Below, one piece after another: positions 45,962-55,100 of a DNA stretch of 64,000 nt. The translations under genes were made by a program, and so were the position numbers. The stretch is from MFD04580-c1 sp963702995. Lineage in GTDB: Bacteria; Planctomycetota; Phycisphaerae; Tepidisphaerales; Tepidisphaeraceae. The notes beneath the pieces were generated by a model. That model was not told the origin of the DNA and made no database searches. It worked only from the letters and a program-made list of their open reading frames with translations. Each line of letters opens with the position of its first letter. Position 1 is the first letter of the stretch. The stretch is from NCBI GenBank assembly GCA_963702995.1, contig OY969783.1, forward strand, positions 1,922,001 to 1,986,000, given 5' to 3'.

Positions 45962-46554
45962 GTGATGTTCCTTGTATCGTTTCAAGGCGGATATGTGCCG
46001 ATTTCCGTCGCAGCGTCTGGCTCGCGACGGCGGGCTCGTTGCTCGCCGTCGCGCGGGACGACCAAATTCTACGGAATCGTTCAGCGAATGCGTAGGGACG
46101 GGGAACGCCTGGGAATACATGCCGGAAAACGTAGGCCGTGGTTCACCACGCCACCGTGTGACGCGACGTGGTGAACCACGCCCGTATGTTCGTTTCACGC
46201 AGGCGTCCAAGAAGGTGAAACTCTGGTGCGGGCCGCCCACAAAAAGACCGCGATCCCCGCATGGGTCGCACTGAACAGAGCGTTGAAACATTACAACCTG
46301 GAGCGAGCCCTTACGGCCTGAAAATGCTCTGGTGCGGCCGGCGGATTTTTGTTGACGCAGGCGATTTGTGACAGTTATTCTGCCTAAGTAACAATCGCCG
46401 CTGGCGGATCACTTCTGGGAACAGTCTGACGAAAGATGATGCGTCACGTCGCCGGCCGGGCAGGCCAATTGAAGACCAATGATCGACTTTCTCCTCCGCT
46501 TTCGCTGTGCCCGATTGACTTGACAGTCAGTGCGGGTGGCCCAACAGTGCGGGC
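45962..46554. other. Divergent spacer, sulfatase / ispE, with an inverted repeat
   Basis: About 590 bp with no convincing gene. It contains the inverted repeat 46131-46189: GTAGGCCGTGGTTCACCACG against CGTGGTGAACCACGCCCGTA, with one extra base. This is a relative of the element at 62180-62241. Promoters for both neighbours should lie here. TTGACG near 46352 with a weak TTATTC 17 bp later is one candidate. Confidence 0.55.
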
Positions 46555-47508
46555 ATGTCTGTCCCCAGGTCTCTGAGCCTTCCGTGCCCCGCGAAGATCA
46601 ATATTCACTTGCGCGTGGCGCCGCCCCGCGTGGACGGATTTCATCCGCTTATGTCGTGGATGTGTACCGTCGGGCTCTTTGACACACTGGCGTTTGAGAC
46701 GTTGGACGAGGCGCCGTCGGCACACAACGCCCCATTCACGCTGACGTCGGATGCGCCGGGCCTGCCCAGCGACGATGGGAACCTGATTGTGCGCGTGGCG
46801 AAAGCCTGGAGTGATTCGCCGATGGGGAAGGGCCGCCCGTTCCCGACCGCGATCCGGGCGGCTCTGGTCAAGTCGATCCCCGTCGGCGCGGGCCTGGGCG
46901 GCGGGAGTTCGGACGCGGCCGCCGCGATTGTGGGGCTGGCCAGGCTGACCCAAGCGCCGGGTGAGCCGTCGGCCGCCGATGCCCTGCGGTCCGATGCGGT
47001 CCGCGAGTTCGCGGCTCGGTTCGGAAGCGATGTGCCGTTCTTCCTGTTCGGTCCCAGCGCCGCCTGCACGGGTCGCGGCGAGATCATCCGGCGGATTCCG
47101 CGGCCGCGGCCGGCGTGGGCGCTCCTCGTCCTTCCGCCGGTCATGATGCCGACGGCGACGGTGTATCGAACGTTCGACGCATTGGGGCTTGGCGATGCCG
47201 GAGTCGTTGCGGCAGAGCCCGACTGGGCCGCCTGGGCATCAATGCGAGCGCTCGATCTGTTGCCGCTGCTGGTCAACGACCTTGAGGCGGCCGCCTTCGC
47301 AGTCCGGCCAGACCTGGGCGCCTTGCGGGCCCAGGTGGAGCAGGCGATCGGCCGCGTGGTGCGGATGAGCGGGAGCGGCAGCAGCCTGTTCTCGCTGTTC
47401 GACGATCGGGCCGAGGCCGAAGCGGCGTCCCGGGTCGCCGGTGCCATCCAGGCGCCAATGCCGTCGCGCGTCGAGGTCGTCGAGCTGGCGCCTGAAGCAC
47501 AAAGCTGA
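46555..47508 (+). CDS. ispE: 4-diphosphocytidyl-2-C-methyl-D-erythritol kinase
   Basis: IspE phosphorylates CDP-ME in the MEP isoprenoid pathway. The 317-residue GHMP kinase has CPAKINIHLRVAPPRVDGFHPLMSWM at the N-terminus (substrate-binding Lys and the DGFH/DGYH motif). The ATP loop PVGAGLGGGSSDAAAAI lies at about 107-124. GSDVPFFLFGPSAACTGRGE and the C-terminal VRMSGSGSSLFSLFD follow. All family motifs are intact. It precedes spoVG on the same strand, an arrangement seen in many bacteria. Confidence 0.95.
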   Translation: MSVPRSLSLPCPAKINIHLRVAPPRVDGFHPLMSWMCTVGLFDTLAFETLDEAPSAHNAPFTLTSDAPGLPSDDGNLIVRVAKAWSDSPMGKGRPFPTAIRAALVKSIPVGAGLGGGSSDAAAAIVGLARLTQAPGEPSAADALRSDAVREFAARFGSDVPFFLFGPSAACTGRGEIIRRIPRPRPAWALLVLPPVMMPTATVYRTFDALGLGDAGVVAAEPDWAAWASMRALDLLPLLVNDLEAAAFAVRPDLGALRAQVEQAIGRVVRMSGSGSSLFSLFDDRAEAEAASRVAGAIQAPMPSRVEVVELAPEAQS

Positions 47509-47668
47509 GGGGATCTGACTTTTTGCCGACTGAGCGGGCGCGGGATGCGTCGCCGGCGGCGCTGTGATCGTTGTTCTCATTTCTGCGGCCGCTTCAATCT
47601 CGGCCGCCGTCCCCGAGTCTGGTTCGAATCATTTCTTTTGCCGGGCCTTTTTTGCACGGAGGTGCATC

Positions 47669-48271
47669 GTGAAGCTCACCGAGATCCGCATCAACCTCTG
47701 CGCGGGCGCCCACCCCGCAGGCGGTTCGTCCATTCGGAACAATGGCCCCCGACTTGCCGGAACGGGCAGCCGGCTTCGGGCGTTCTGCTCACTCACCTTT
47801 GACGGCACATTCGTCATTCGAGACGTCAAGCTGATCGAAGGCAACGACGGCCTCTTCCTCGCCATGCCCTCCCGCAAGCTATCGGACCACTGCCCTTGCT
47901 GTGCCGAGAAGAACCATCTCCGCGCCCGTTTCTGCAACCAGTGCGGCGAACGGCTGAACGAAGACCGCCATCAGCAGAACCGCAGCGGCAACGGCTTTCA
48001 GCGGCCCAAGCTGCACGCGGACATCGCGCACCCCATCAACGTCGAGTCGCGCCGGGCGATCGAGGACCAGGTCCTGGAGGCATACGTCCAGGAAGTCGAG
48101 CGGAGCCGCCGGCCCGGCTACACGCCGCCGAACCTCGATGCCGAGGATTTTGAGTTCGACGACCACGCCCCCGCCGCCGTGGCCGGGAGCACGCATGCCC
48201 GCGCCCCCCAGGCCGCCGTCGGCGTGATGCCCGCCATGCGGCAGGTGGGGACGGGCTACCGCTGCCGTTGA
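47669..48271 (+). CDS. spoVG: SpoVG family protein with an inserted zinc ribbon
   Basis: GTG 47669 has a strong GGAGG seven bases upstream and gives 200 residues. The N-terminal SpoVG core starts VKLTEIRINL, with RAFCSLTFDGTFVIRDVKLI and GNDGLFLAMPSRKLSDHC. Straight after the MPSRK motif an inserted zinc ribbon appears: CPCC at 75-78 and CNQC at 89-92. The SpoVG tail then resumes (DIAHPINVESRRAIEDQVLEAYV). A disordered C-terminus follows. SpoVG proteins are small RNA/DNA-binding regulators; the ribbon suggests modified nucleic-acid binding. No equivalent ribbon exists in Firmicute SpoVG. Confidence 0.9.
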   Translation: MKLTEIRINLCAGAHPAGGSSIRNNGPRLAGTGSRLRAFCSLTFDGTFVIRDVKLIEGNDGLFLAMPSRKLSDHCPCCAEKNHLRARFCNQCGERLNEDRHQQNRSGNGFQRPKLHADIAHPINVESRRAIEDQVLEAYVQEVERSRRPGYTPPNLDAEDFEFDDHAPAAVAGSTHARAPQAAVGVMPAMRQVGTGYRCR

Positions 48272-48423
48272 CCGGCGGAAGTAAGGCCTTCGCGAGCCGC
48301 GACGAGTCGATCCAGCTCGCCGAAGTACCTGAGGGAGCGGTCGGCGCGCCGCTCCGCGTCACCCAAGATTGCTGGGCGACGCCTACCGGTCCCCGCCCAC
48401 TCCCAAACGAGCCGCGTCCGTAA

Positions 48424-48518
48424 GAGGCTGTCGGAAAACTGGTAACATCGACCTAACGACCGCCGTTTTCGAGCGAAAAACGAGGCATTTTTCGACGATT
48501 TTGGGGTTTTTCGACAGT
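48424..48518. repeat. Imperfect inverted repeat, CTGTCGGAAAA family
   Basis: AGAGGCTGTCGGAAAA (from 48424) pairs with TTTTTCGACAGTCT (to 48520), with an internal CGAAAAACGAGGCATTTTTCG hairpin. It is AT-richer than its surroundings and lies directly before an R1-family element. Confidence 0.7.
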
Positions 48519-48520
48519 CT

Positions 48521-48623
48521 GGTAAGGAAGCGGGTACTCGCCGTACTCGGCGACTGATCGTGCTCGATGTGCGGTTCATGCCCGCCTGCGGCGGGCCCCG
48601 CTTCCTAACGGGCGCGGCTCGTT
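48521..48623. repeat. Inverted-repeat element, family R1
   Basis: GGTAAGGAAGCGGGTACTCG then CCGTACTCGGCGACTG and the right end CCCGCTTCCTAACGGGCGCG. It is about 100 bp and close to the copy at 6323-6435, but its left terminus is shorter. Confidence 0.85.
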
Positions 48624-48696
48624 CGGAGCCGTCTCCCGTTGTGGAGGCAGCGGCCCGCTGCTGGCGGCCGATTCGCCGCCCGATACACTTTGCCTC

Positions 48697-50985
48697 ATGC
48701 ATCCACCTCGCCGCACCGGCGTCTGGAACCGCGCGTCCTGGGCGGTTGTCGTCTGTCTGTCATGTGTTTCGCTCCCTTCACCCTGCCTCGCCCAGGGGAC
48801 GCGCGACGACTACGAACGATCCGCGCAGCTTGCGGATCGATTCCGGGGCAAGGTCTTTCGCGCCACGGTCGAGCCCCACTGGTACGCCAACGGCGACCGG
48901 TTCTGGTATCGCAATGACCTGCCGGGCGGGAAGCGCGAGTTTATCACCGTCAATGCGGTCGCCGGCACGCGCACGCCCGCGTTCGATGCCGAGCGGCTGG
49001 CGGCCGCGTTGTCCAAGGTGACGCGCGAGACCGTCGGGGCGAATCGGCCGCCGTTCGACCAGATCGCGTTCGGCGACAGCGCCGGACCGCTCCGGTTCGA
49101 CGCATTCGGTAAGCACTGGTCGTGCGACCTCGGAAGTTATGAAGTGGTTGAGGCGGCCGACGCGGGCGCCGCGGTTCCCGCGCCGCCAACGGTCCGACGG
49201 GGAACGCGACGGGGCAGCCGAGTTCGACGACGCGAGCAGGCTCCGTCCGACAAATCGCCCGATGGCAAGTGGGCCGTTGTTCTGAAGGACCGCAATCTCT
49301 TCCTGCGCGAGATCGCGACAGGAGCGGAACGACTCCTTGGAGATGAACGCACCAGTGACGAAGCCTTCACCGGCGAGGCGTACTGGTCGCCCGATTCCAC
49401 GCACGTGGTCGCGCTCCGCACGCGCGGCGGCGACAGCCGGAAGGTTACGGTCGTCCAGTCGTCGCCCCCCGATCAGCTCCAGCCGCGGCTTCAGTCGTAT
49501 GACTACCTGAAGCCGGGCGACCGCATCCCGATCACCAAGCCGCACCTGTTTGAAGTCGCCTCGTCGAAAGAGGTGAAGATCGACGATGCCATTTTCCCCA
49601 ACCCCTGGAGCGTGGAACAGGTGCGATGGGCGCGGGACGGCGCGCGTTTTTCGTTCCTCTACAACCAGCGCGGCCACCAGGTGATGCGGGTCGTCTCGGT
49701 TGACGCCGCGAGTGGCGAGGCGCGAGCGATCATTGACGAGCAGAGCAAGACGTTCATCGACTATGAAGGCAAGTCGTTCGTTGAAACCATCGACGATACG
49801 CAGGAAATCATTTGGATGAGCGAGCGGGACGGCTGGTGCCATCTGTACCTGTACGATGCCGCCACCGGGCGCGTGAAGAACGCGATCACGGCAGGTGAAT
49901 GGGTGGTGCAGGGAGTGGACCGTGTGGACGCCGAAGCCAGGCAGGCCTGGTTCCGCGCCGGCGGGATTCGGCCGGGGCAGGACCCGTATTACACCCACCT
50001 CTGTCGGGTCAATTTTGACGGCACGGGGCTCGTCACGCTGACCGAAGGGGACGGGGCGCACGAGGCCGCGTTCTCACCCGATCGGCGGTTCCTGATCGAC
50101 ACATGGTCCCGCGTGGACCAGCCGCCAGTGACGGAACTCCGATCGGCCGCCGATGGCAAGCTGCTCTGCGAGCTGGAGCGGGCTGATGTTACTGCCCTCC
50201 TCGACGCGGGATGGCGCGCGCCCGACCGCTTTGTCGCAAAAGCGCGCGATGGCGCGACCGACATCTACGGCGTGATCTATCGGCCGACCCATTTCGACCC
50301 GGCGCTACATTACCCGGTTTTAGAAGACATCTATGCTGGCCCGCAGGGCGCCTTTGTGCCGAAGGCGTTCGCGCCGTTCTTCCGCCAGCAGGCGATGGCC
50401 GAGTTGGGGTTCGTTGTCGTCCAAATCGACGGCATGGGGACCAACGGGCGCTCCAAGGCGTTTCATGATGTCTGCTGGAAGAACCTCGCCGACGCGGGCC
50501 TGCCGGACCGCATCCTCTGGATGAAGGCGGCGGCCGCCAGGAACCCGTGGATGGACACGAGCCGCGTCGGGGTCTACGGGACATCGGCCGGCGGGCAGAG
50601 CGCGCTGGGCGCCCTGCTCTGGCACGGCGACTTCTACAAGGCGGCGGTAGCGGACTGCGGCTGCCACGACAACCGCATGGACAAGATCTGGTGGAACGAA
50701 CTCTGGATGGGGTGGCCGGTCGGCAAAGAGTACGCGGAGAACAGCAACGTGACGCACGCGAAGCAGCTTCAGGGGAAGCTGCTGCTGATCGTCGGCGAAA
50801 CCGACCACAACGTGGACCCCGCGTCAACGATGCAGGTCGTGAACGCGCTGATCAAGGCCGACAAAGACTTCGACCTGCTCGTCATCCCCAACGCCGACCA
50901 CGGCCAGGACGGCGCATACGGGAACCGCCGCCGGCAGGACTTCTTCGTGCGGAATCTCCTGGGCGTGGAACCGAGGAGGAAGTAG
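48697..50985 (+). CDS. Secreted S9 family (DPP-IV-like) peptidase
   Basis: 762 residues with a signal peptide (ASWAVVVCLSCVSLPSPCLA). A beta-propeller DPP-IV N-terminal domain (about 90-480) has PDGKWAVVLKDRNLFLRE, AYWSPDSTHVVALRTR and RWARDGARFSFLYNQRGHQ. The alpha/beta hydrolase follows. Catalytic residues can be placed: Ser630 in VYGTSAGGQSALG (a variant of GWSYGG), Asp703 in VGETDHNVDP, and His735 in PNADHGQDG. The Glu pair typical of true DPP-IV is not obvious, so strict dipeptidyl specificity is uncertain. It probably degrades peptides in the periplasm. Confidence 0.92.
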   Translation: MHPPRRTGVWNRASWAVVVCLSCVSLPSPCLAQGTRDDYERSAQLADRFRGKVFRATVEPHWYANGDRFWYRNDLPGGKREFITVNAVAGTRTPAFDAERLAAALSKVTRETVGANRPPFDQIAFGDSAGPLRFDAFGKHWSCDLGSYEVVEAADAGAAVPAPPTVRRGTRRGSRVRRREQAPSDKSPDGKWAVVLKDRNLFLREIATGAERLLGDERTSDEAFTGEAYWSPDSTHVVALRTRGGDSRKVTVVQSSPPDQLQPRLQSYDYLKPGDRIPITKPHLFEVASSKEVKIDDAIFPNPWSVEQVRWARDGARFSFLYNQRGHQVMRVVSVDAASGEARAIIDEQSKTFIDYEGKSFVETIDDTQEIIWMSERDGWCHLYLYDAATGRVKNAITAGEWVVQGVDRVDAEARQAWFRAGGIRPGQDPYYTHLCRVNFDGTGLVTLTEGDGAHEAAFSPDRRFLIDTWSRVDQPPVTELRSAADGKLLCELERADVTALLDAGWRAPDRFVAKARDGATDIYGVIYRPTHFDPALHYPVLEDIYAGPQGAFVPKAFAPFFRQQAMAELGFVVVQIDGMGTNGRSKAFHDVCWKNLADAGLPDRILWMKAAAARNPWMDTSRVGVYGTSAGGQSALGALLWHGDFYKAAVADCGCHDNRMDKIWWNELWMGWPVGKEYAENSNVTHAKQLQGKLLLIVGETDHNVDPASTMQVVNALIKADKDFDLLVIPNADHGQDGAYGNRRRQDFFVRNLLGVEPRRK

Positions 50986-50990
50986 GGGGA

Positions 50991-51198
50991 AATGCTGAAT
51001 GCTGAATGCTGAATGCTGGAATGCTGAATGGAAATGCAAGGAAATGCTCGAGTGCGAATGGAGATGCCTGTGTAGGGTCCGCACGGGAGGCCTCGGCCGG
51101 CGTCCGCTACCTGGCGGCGTTATTGCCTCCCGTGCGGACCCTACATCCGCCAGTCAGCGTTCAGCATTTCTCCCACCATTCATCATTCAGCGTTCCAG
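50991..51198. repeat. Nested inverted-repeat element between convergent genes
   Basis: Outer part: AATGCTGAATGCTGAATGCT repeats (50991-51040) face GTTCAGCATTT...CATTCATCATTCAGCG (51154-51198). Inner part: a perfect 21-bp inverted repeat at 51071-51091 and 51125-51145, starting TGTAGGGTCCGCACGGG. It fills the junction between the S9 peptidase and pheS. Confidence 0.9.
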
Positions 51199-51206
51199 CC
51201 TTTCCT

Positions 51207-52232
51207 TCAGAGCTGCGACAGGAACCTCACGTCGTTCTCGACGAAATGCCGGATGTCATCGATGGCGTACTTGCGCATCGCGATGCGTTCGATCCCGAGG
51301 CCAAAGGCCCAGCCGGAATAGATTTCAGGGTCGATGCCGCAGTTGCGGAAGACGTTCGGGTGGACCATGCCGCATCCGCCGAGCTCGATCCAACGCTGCT
51401 TGTCTTCAAACCAGACATCCACCTCGGCCGATGGCTCGGTGAAAGGGAAGAAGCTCGGGCGGAAACGCACCTTGGTTTCCGGGCCGAAGTACGCGTGGAT
51501 GAACTGGATGACGGTGCTCTTCAGGTCCACCATCGTCACGTTCCGATCGACCACCAGCGCCTCGAGCTGATGGAACATCGGAAGGTGCGTCGCATCCATC
51601 GTGTCCGGGCGGTAGACGCGGCCGGGGATCACCACGCGGATCGGCGGCTTCTGAGTTTGCATCACCCGGATCTGCACGGTGCTGGTCTGGGTGCGGAGCA
51701 ATTGCGGCGACGCCCCTCCCCCGTCCGCGGCCGCCGCTCCGGGGCGGGGGGCAAGGTAGAAGTTATCAAGAGGGTCGCGCGCCGGGTGGCTGGCCGGGAT
51801 GTTCAGGGCGACGAAGTTGTGGAACTCATCCTCCACTTCCGGCCCCTGGGCGACCGCGAAGCCCATGCGGCCGAACAGCGCGGTGAGTTCGTCAACGACC
51901 TTCATCAGGATGTGCCGGTTGCCCAGCAGCGGCCGCAGGCCCGGTTCGGTCACGTCAACGGCGTCGGCAGGCGTGGCGGCCGCCTCAAACCGCGGCTTGA
52001 GCGCCGCGTGTGCCTCTTCCAGCGATTTCTTTAATTCGTTCATTCGCTGGCCGACGAGCCGCTTCTGGTCGGGAACGGCTTTGCCGATCAGGCCCATCGC
52101 GTCTTTCAACAGCCCCTTGGTGCCGAGCCATTTGATCCGGAATGCTTCCAGGCTCGCGGCGGAGTCGATCGCTTGCCGGTCGGCGTCGGCCTGGCGGGAG
52201 AGGGATTCAATCTCAGACAGGGAATCAGTCAT
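51207..52232 (-). CDS. pheS: Phenylalanyl-tRNA synthetase alpha subunit
   Basis: ATG 52232 gives 341 residues, normal for PheS. The N-terminal coiled-coil arm reads LEAFRIKWLGTKGLLKDAM. The class II core includes HILMKVVDELTALFGRMGF (motif 1 region) and EVEDEFHNFVALNIPASHPARD. Motif 2 is GRVYRPDTMDATHLPMFHQLE, and motif 3 is in SGWAFGLGIERIAMRKYAIDDIR. pheT is not adjacent on this strand in the window; the next gene upstream is divergent. Confidence 0.95.
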   Translation of the reverse strand: MTDSLSEIESLSRQADADRQAIDSAASLEAFRIKWLGTKGLLKDAMGLIGKAVPDQKRLVGQRMNELKKSLEEAHAALKPRFEAAATPADAVDVTEPGLRPLLGNRHILMKVVDELTALFGRMGFAVAQGPEVEDEFHNFVALNIPASHPARDPLDNFYLAPRPGAAAADGGGASPQLLRTQTSTVQIRVMQTQKPPIRVVIPGRVYRPDTMDATHLPMFHQLEALVVDRNVTMVDLKSTVIQFIHAYFGPETKVRFRPSFFPFTEPSAEVDVWFEDKQRWIELGGCGMVHPNVFRNCGIDPEIYSGWAFGLGIERIAMRKYAIDDIRHFVENDVRFLSQL

Positions 52233-52402
52233 GGTATTGAGTGGGGAGCGGGGCCGTTTGAAACGGGGGTGCGGGTCAAATAGAGTAACCTTCCGCGGAC
52301 AGCCCGGGCTCGATCGGCCGCGAGGAGGCATTCTCGCGCTGGGGCCATTCGGGTCAAGCGCGGCGGCGGTTGATTCGCCACAACGGTGTTGCCGTCTTTG
52401 TC

Positions 52403-52462
52403 GGGAACGCCGACGTCCTCGTCGGCTCGGCGGGATAGGCCGACGGGGCCGTCGGCGTTCCC
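52403..52462. repeat. Inverted repeat in the pheS divergent spacer
   Basis: GGGAACGCCGAC (52403-52414) pairs perfectly with GTCGGCGTTCCC (52451-52462). CGTCCTCGTCGG and GGCCGACGGGGC lie between. Confidence 0.8.
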
Positions 52463-52549
52463 AGAGCGGGCCGGGGTCGCTCTCCGCGTCGTGCAAGCAG
52501 CTTGCCCAAAACAGACGGCGACATTCCGCCACAGCGCAGGGGACCTCCC

Positions 52550-53784
52550 ATGGACATGTCGAAGCTGCCGCGGTTGTCCAAGACCGCCCCGCCGCCATCC
52601 GGCGCGGACGGTCCGCAGCCCGCCGGGGATGGATACCCTGACTTGCCGTATCAGGCGGCGGCCGACCGCCGCGCCGCCGCCGCCGGCTACGCTGGCGTGA
52701 ACCCCTCTTTCGCGATCGAAGCCTGGGTCAGTATCGTCCTGGCGCTGATCCTTCTGCTCATCTGGCCGACCACGTTGAAGTATGCCGCGTCGAAGGTGTT
52801 TCACACGCCCTTCGCCCCGTACCTGACGCCGGGTGGTGAGGACGGGAAGCCCATCTATTCCGACAGCGCCCTGATGATGGATGGCTCGACCATCCCCTAC
52901 CGCCAGAGCACACCGAACATCACCCCCAACTTCTGGAGCGACCTGACCATCACCTCGTTCGCGTTGGCACTGCTGTTCGAGGGCGTCGTGCTGATCTTCT
53001 CGCGGCGCCCGATCGCGATCTTCATCGCCATGGGCGTGACGCTGGCGGCCACGCTTGCGAACCTCATCTTCGTCGCCACGACCTACGGAACCTACGGCCT
53101 CGCACTGATCCAGGCGTTTACCGTCCTGATCGGCGGGTTCATGTTCTTCTCGCAGTTGCAGTTGCTGTCGTGGGCATCGGCGTCGGGCGGCGCACCGCCA
53201 GCCGACGGGCGCCTCGAGCGAATCGATACCGACCGGCGGCCGCCGGTGAGCCCCGTCGCGACGTTCTCCCGGATGCTGGACGATCGCCCCCGCCCGCGCA
53301 CCGTCCACCACCGGTTCGCCCATCAGTCGCTCCGGCAACTCGCTTTCGAGAACCCCCGCAAATGCGTCGGCATGCTCCAGTCGGCCGGGGCGGACAAGTT
53401 CCTGAAAGACCTCTGGGCGGCGGTCCGGGCCGAATCCGCCCCCTCGCCCGGCCCTGACGCCGATTCATCCGACGGCCTCGAGGCCGACATCACCCAGATC
53501 GGCCCGTATGCCGGCGTGATCATCCAGATGCCCGCGGCACGGGTCCCGGGGGAAGCCCACCTCATCCTGATGGTCCTCTGCTCGTACGCCCGGGCCGACG
53601 GGTTCGTCGTCGATCGCGACCCGCTGCTCCAGTACTTCGTCCTCGAACATGGCGAGCCGGCGGCCGACGGGCAGAGTACGACGACGTTATCCGAGTGGTT
53701 AGCGGATTCCAGAGTGAATTACGGGCCGGACCGGCCGCCGACCTCGCGGCCTTCCGGGCAGCGGTGGCCGAGCGGGTCAAGTAG
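52550..53784 (+). CDS. Membrane protein of unknown function (frame break near 53660)
   Basis: ATG 52550. A Pro-rich cytoplasmic N-terminus precedes TMs: FAIEAWVSIVLALILLLIWPTTL, SFALALLFEGVVLIFSRR, IFIAMGVTLAATLANLIFVA, and ALIQAFTVLIGGFMFFSQLQLL. A soluble C-terminal domain follows: NPRKCVGMLQSAGADKFLKDLW and YAGVIIQMPAARVPGEAHLILMVLCSY. Near 53660 a one-base shift gives the more protein-like AEYDDVIRVVSGFQSELRAG then PAADLAAFRAAVAERVK and a stop at 53784. The frame read without the shift runs to 53854 with poor composition. The family is not recognised. It has its own ATG after an inverted repeat, divergent from pheS. Confidence 0.6.
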
Positions 53785-54097
53785 CCTGTCAATCCTCCGG
53801 ATGGCATACCGCGTTTTGAAAACCATCCCGTTGCCCTGTCAACCTCGCGACTGACCACGTGGTAAATGAAACCGCCGGCCCCGACTCAAGCACTTCATGC
53901 CGTGCCGGGAGTCTGTCCGAGCCGGTCGGAAACTGCGGGGACAACTCTAAGCCATCCCGATTTCCGCGGCCGGTCAGCCCCACGGCCGCCGCGGATCGAC
54001 GGGACTGCCTGAATCTTTTTGTGGACTTGTGCGTCAAACCCGCATCGTTAGCGCCGGATCCAAACCGCCGGGGGTTAGCAGGCGAAAGGAATCTCTT
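53785..54097. other. Spacer without a recognisable gene
   Basis: About 310 bp between two plus-strand genes. No conserved ORF or strong hairpin is seen. The end carries the AAAGGA ribosome-binding site of the next gene. Confidence 0.4.
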
Positions 54098-54562
54098 ATG
54101 AACGCAACTTTGGGACGAATGGTTCTTATGATGGTCCTCGGCCTCGGATTGTCGCCGGCTTTGGCTGACAACGTCGGACCGAGGGAGCCGACATCCAAAC
54201 CTGCCGCGTCCAACAGGCGTGACGCCCTGGCTGCCCTCGAGAAAAAGCTGCTTGGGGCGTGGCATGGCGGGCCCTGCGAGGGCAACTACACATTCAAGGA
54301 CGACGGCACGTTCACGCTCGATTCTTTCACCCCCGGTGGCAACATTCTCACGGGCACATGGTCGATCCGCTGGGACCAGCTTCCGCCGACACTGGTCGTG
54401 ACCTGCAATACATCCGACTTCAAGAAGCGTGACCCGAAGCGGAATGAATACGAGTATCTCGGCAAGCCGCGCGAGCTGAAGCTGATGGAGCTGACCAGCG
54501 ATCAGTTCGTGTACCAGTATCCAGAGTACCCCGGCGACATACGCAACAATCGCCACGACTGA
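54098..54562 (+). CDS. Small secreted lipocalin-like protein
   Basis: ATG 54098 follows AAAGGA at 54085-54090 and gives 154 residues. A signal peptide (LGRMVLMMVLGLGLSPALA) precedes a short charged linker. The sequence LLGAWHGGPCEGNYTFKDDGTFTLDSFTPGGNILTGTWSIRWDQLPPTLVVTC follows a lipocalin/YwqK-like strand alternation: GxW, then FxxDGTF and GTW. Many secreted planctomycete proteins have this layout. The ligand and function are unknown. Confidence 0.65.
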   Translation: MNATLGRMVLMMVLGLGLSPALADNVGPREPTSKPAASNRRDALAALEKKLLGAWHGGPCEGNYTFKDDGTFTLDSFTPGGNILTGTWSIRWDQLPPTLVVTCNTSDFKKRDPKRNEYEYLGKPRELKLMELTSDQFVYQYPEYPGDIRNNRHD

Positions 54563-54940
54563 GCTAATCTCAACGAGAGTCAATGATTGCTACGGCTCTG
54601 AATAGTCCCGCGGACGAAATCAGGGGCATAAAGGGGCCGCCTCTCATTGTACGCCCCTCCTTCAAGCCGGCAGGCAGGTGAGCAGCGCGACGAGCATCAG
54701 GTACCCGAGCACCGCGACCCATCCCACCACGATTGTCGAGCAACGGGTTTCCATGTCATGCTTCCAGTCCCTCACGCCCTGGTTTGGGCGGCCGATCAGG
54801 CGGAGTTTCATCTTCGTCCCCACTTCAAGGATGTACCCAGGGCCGGAAACGTTAGTGCCCTCAACGGGGCTATAAAGGAGGATGCGGTTTCAATCCTCGG
54901 CCTTACGGGAAACCGCGTCTGACTGCGGCAAACGCCACGG

Positions 54941-55070
54941 TCGAAATCCGAAGCACGAAATCCGAAGGAATGGGAAAGGGGAAAGGAAGAAACCGAAATC
55001 CAGGCGGCTCGCTTCATTTCTGCTTTCGCTCTGTTTGGATTTCCTTGAGCTTTCGAGCTTCGGCTTTGCC
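54941..55070. repeat. Inverted-repeat element, CGAAATCCGAAG family
   Basis: TCGAAATCCGAAGCACGAAATCC-type repeats at 54941-54972 face TTTGGATTTCCTTG and TTTCGAGCTTCGGCTTT near 55040-55070. Purine-rich GGGAAAGGGGAAAGG lies inside. It is the second member of the family seen at 9034-9154. It lies at the convergent junction of the lipocalin-like and epimerase-like genes. The rest of 54563-55100 holds no gene. Confidence 0.7.
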
Positions 55071-55100
55071 TGTTCAGTGCCCCCGTGGATGGCGGAAATG

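Noticed and set aside
48778..50061. 427-codon minus-strand ORF
   Set aside because: It is antisense to the S9 peptidase propeller and shows no domain.
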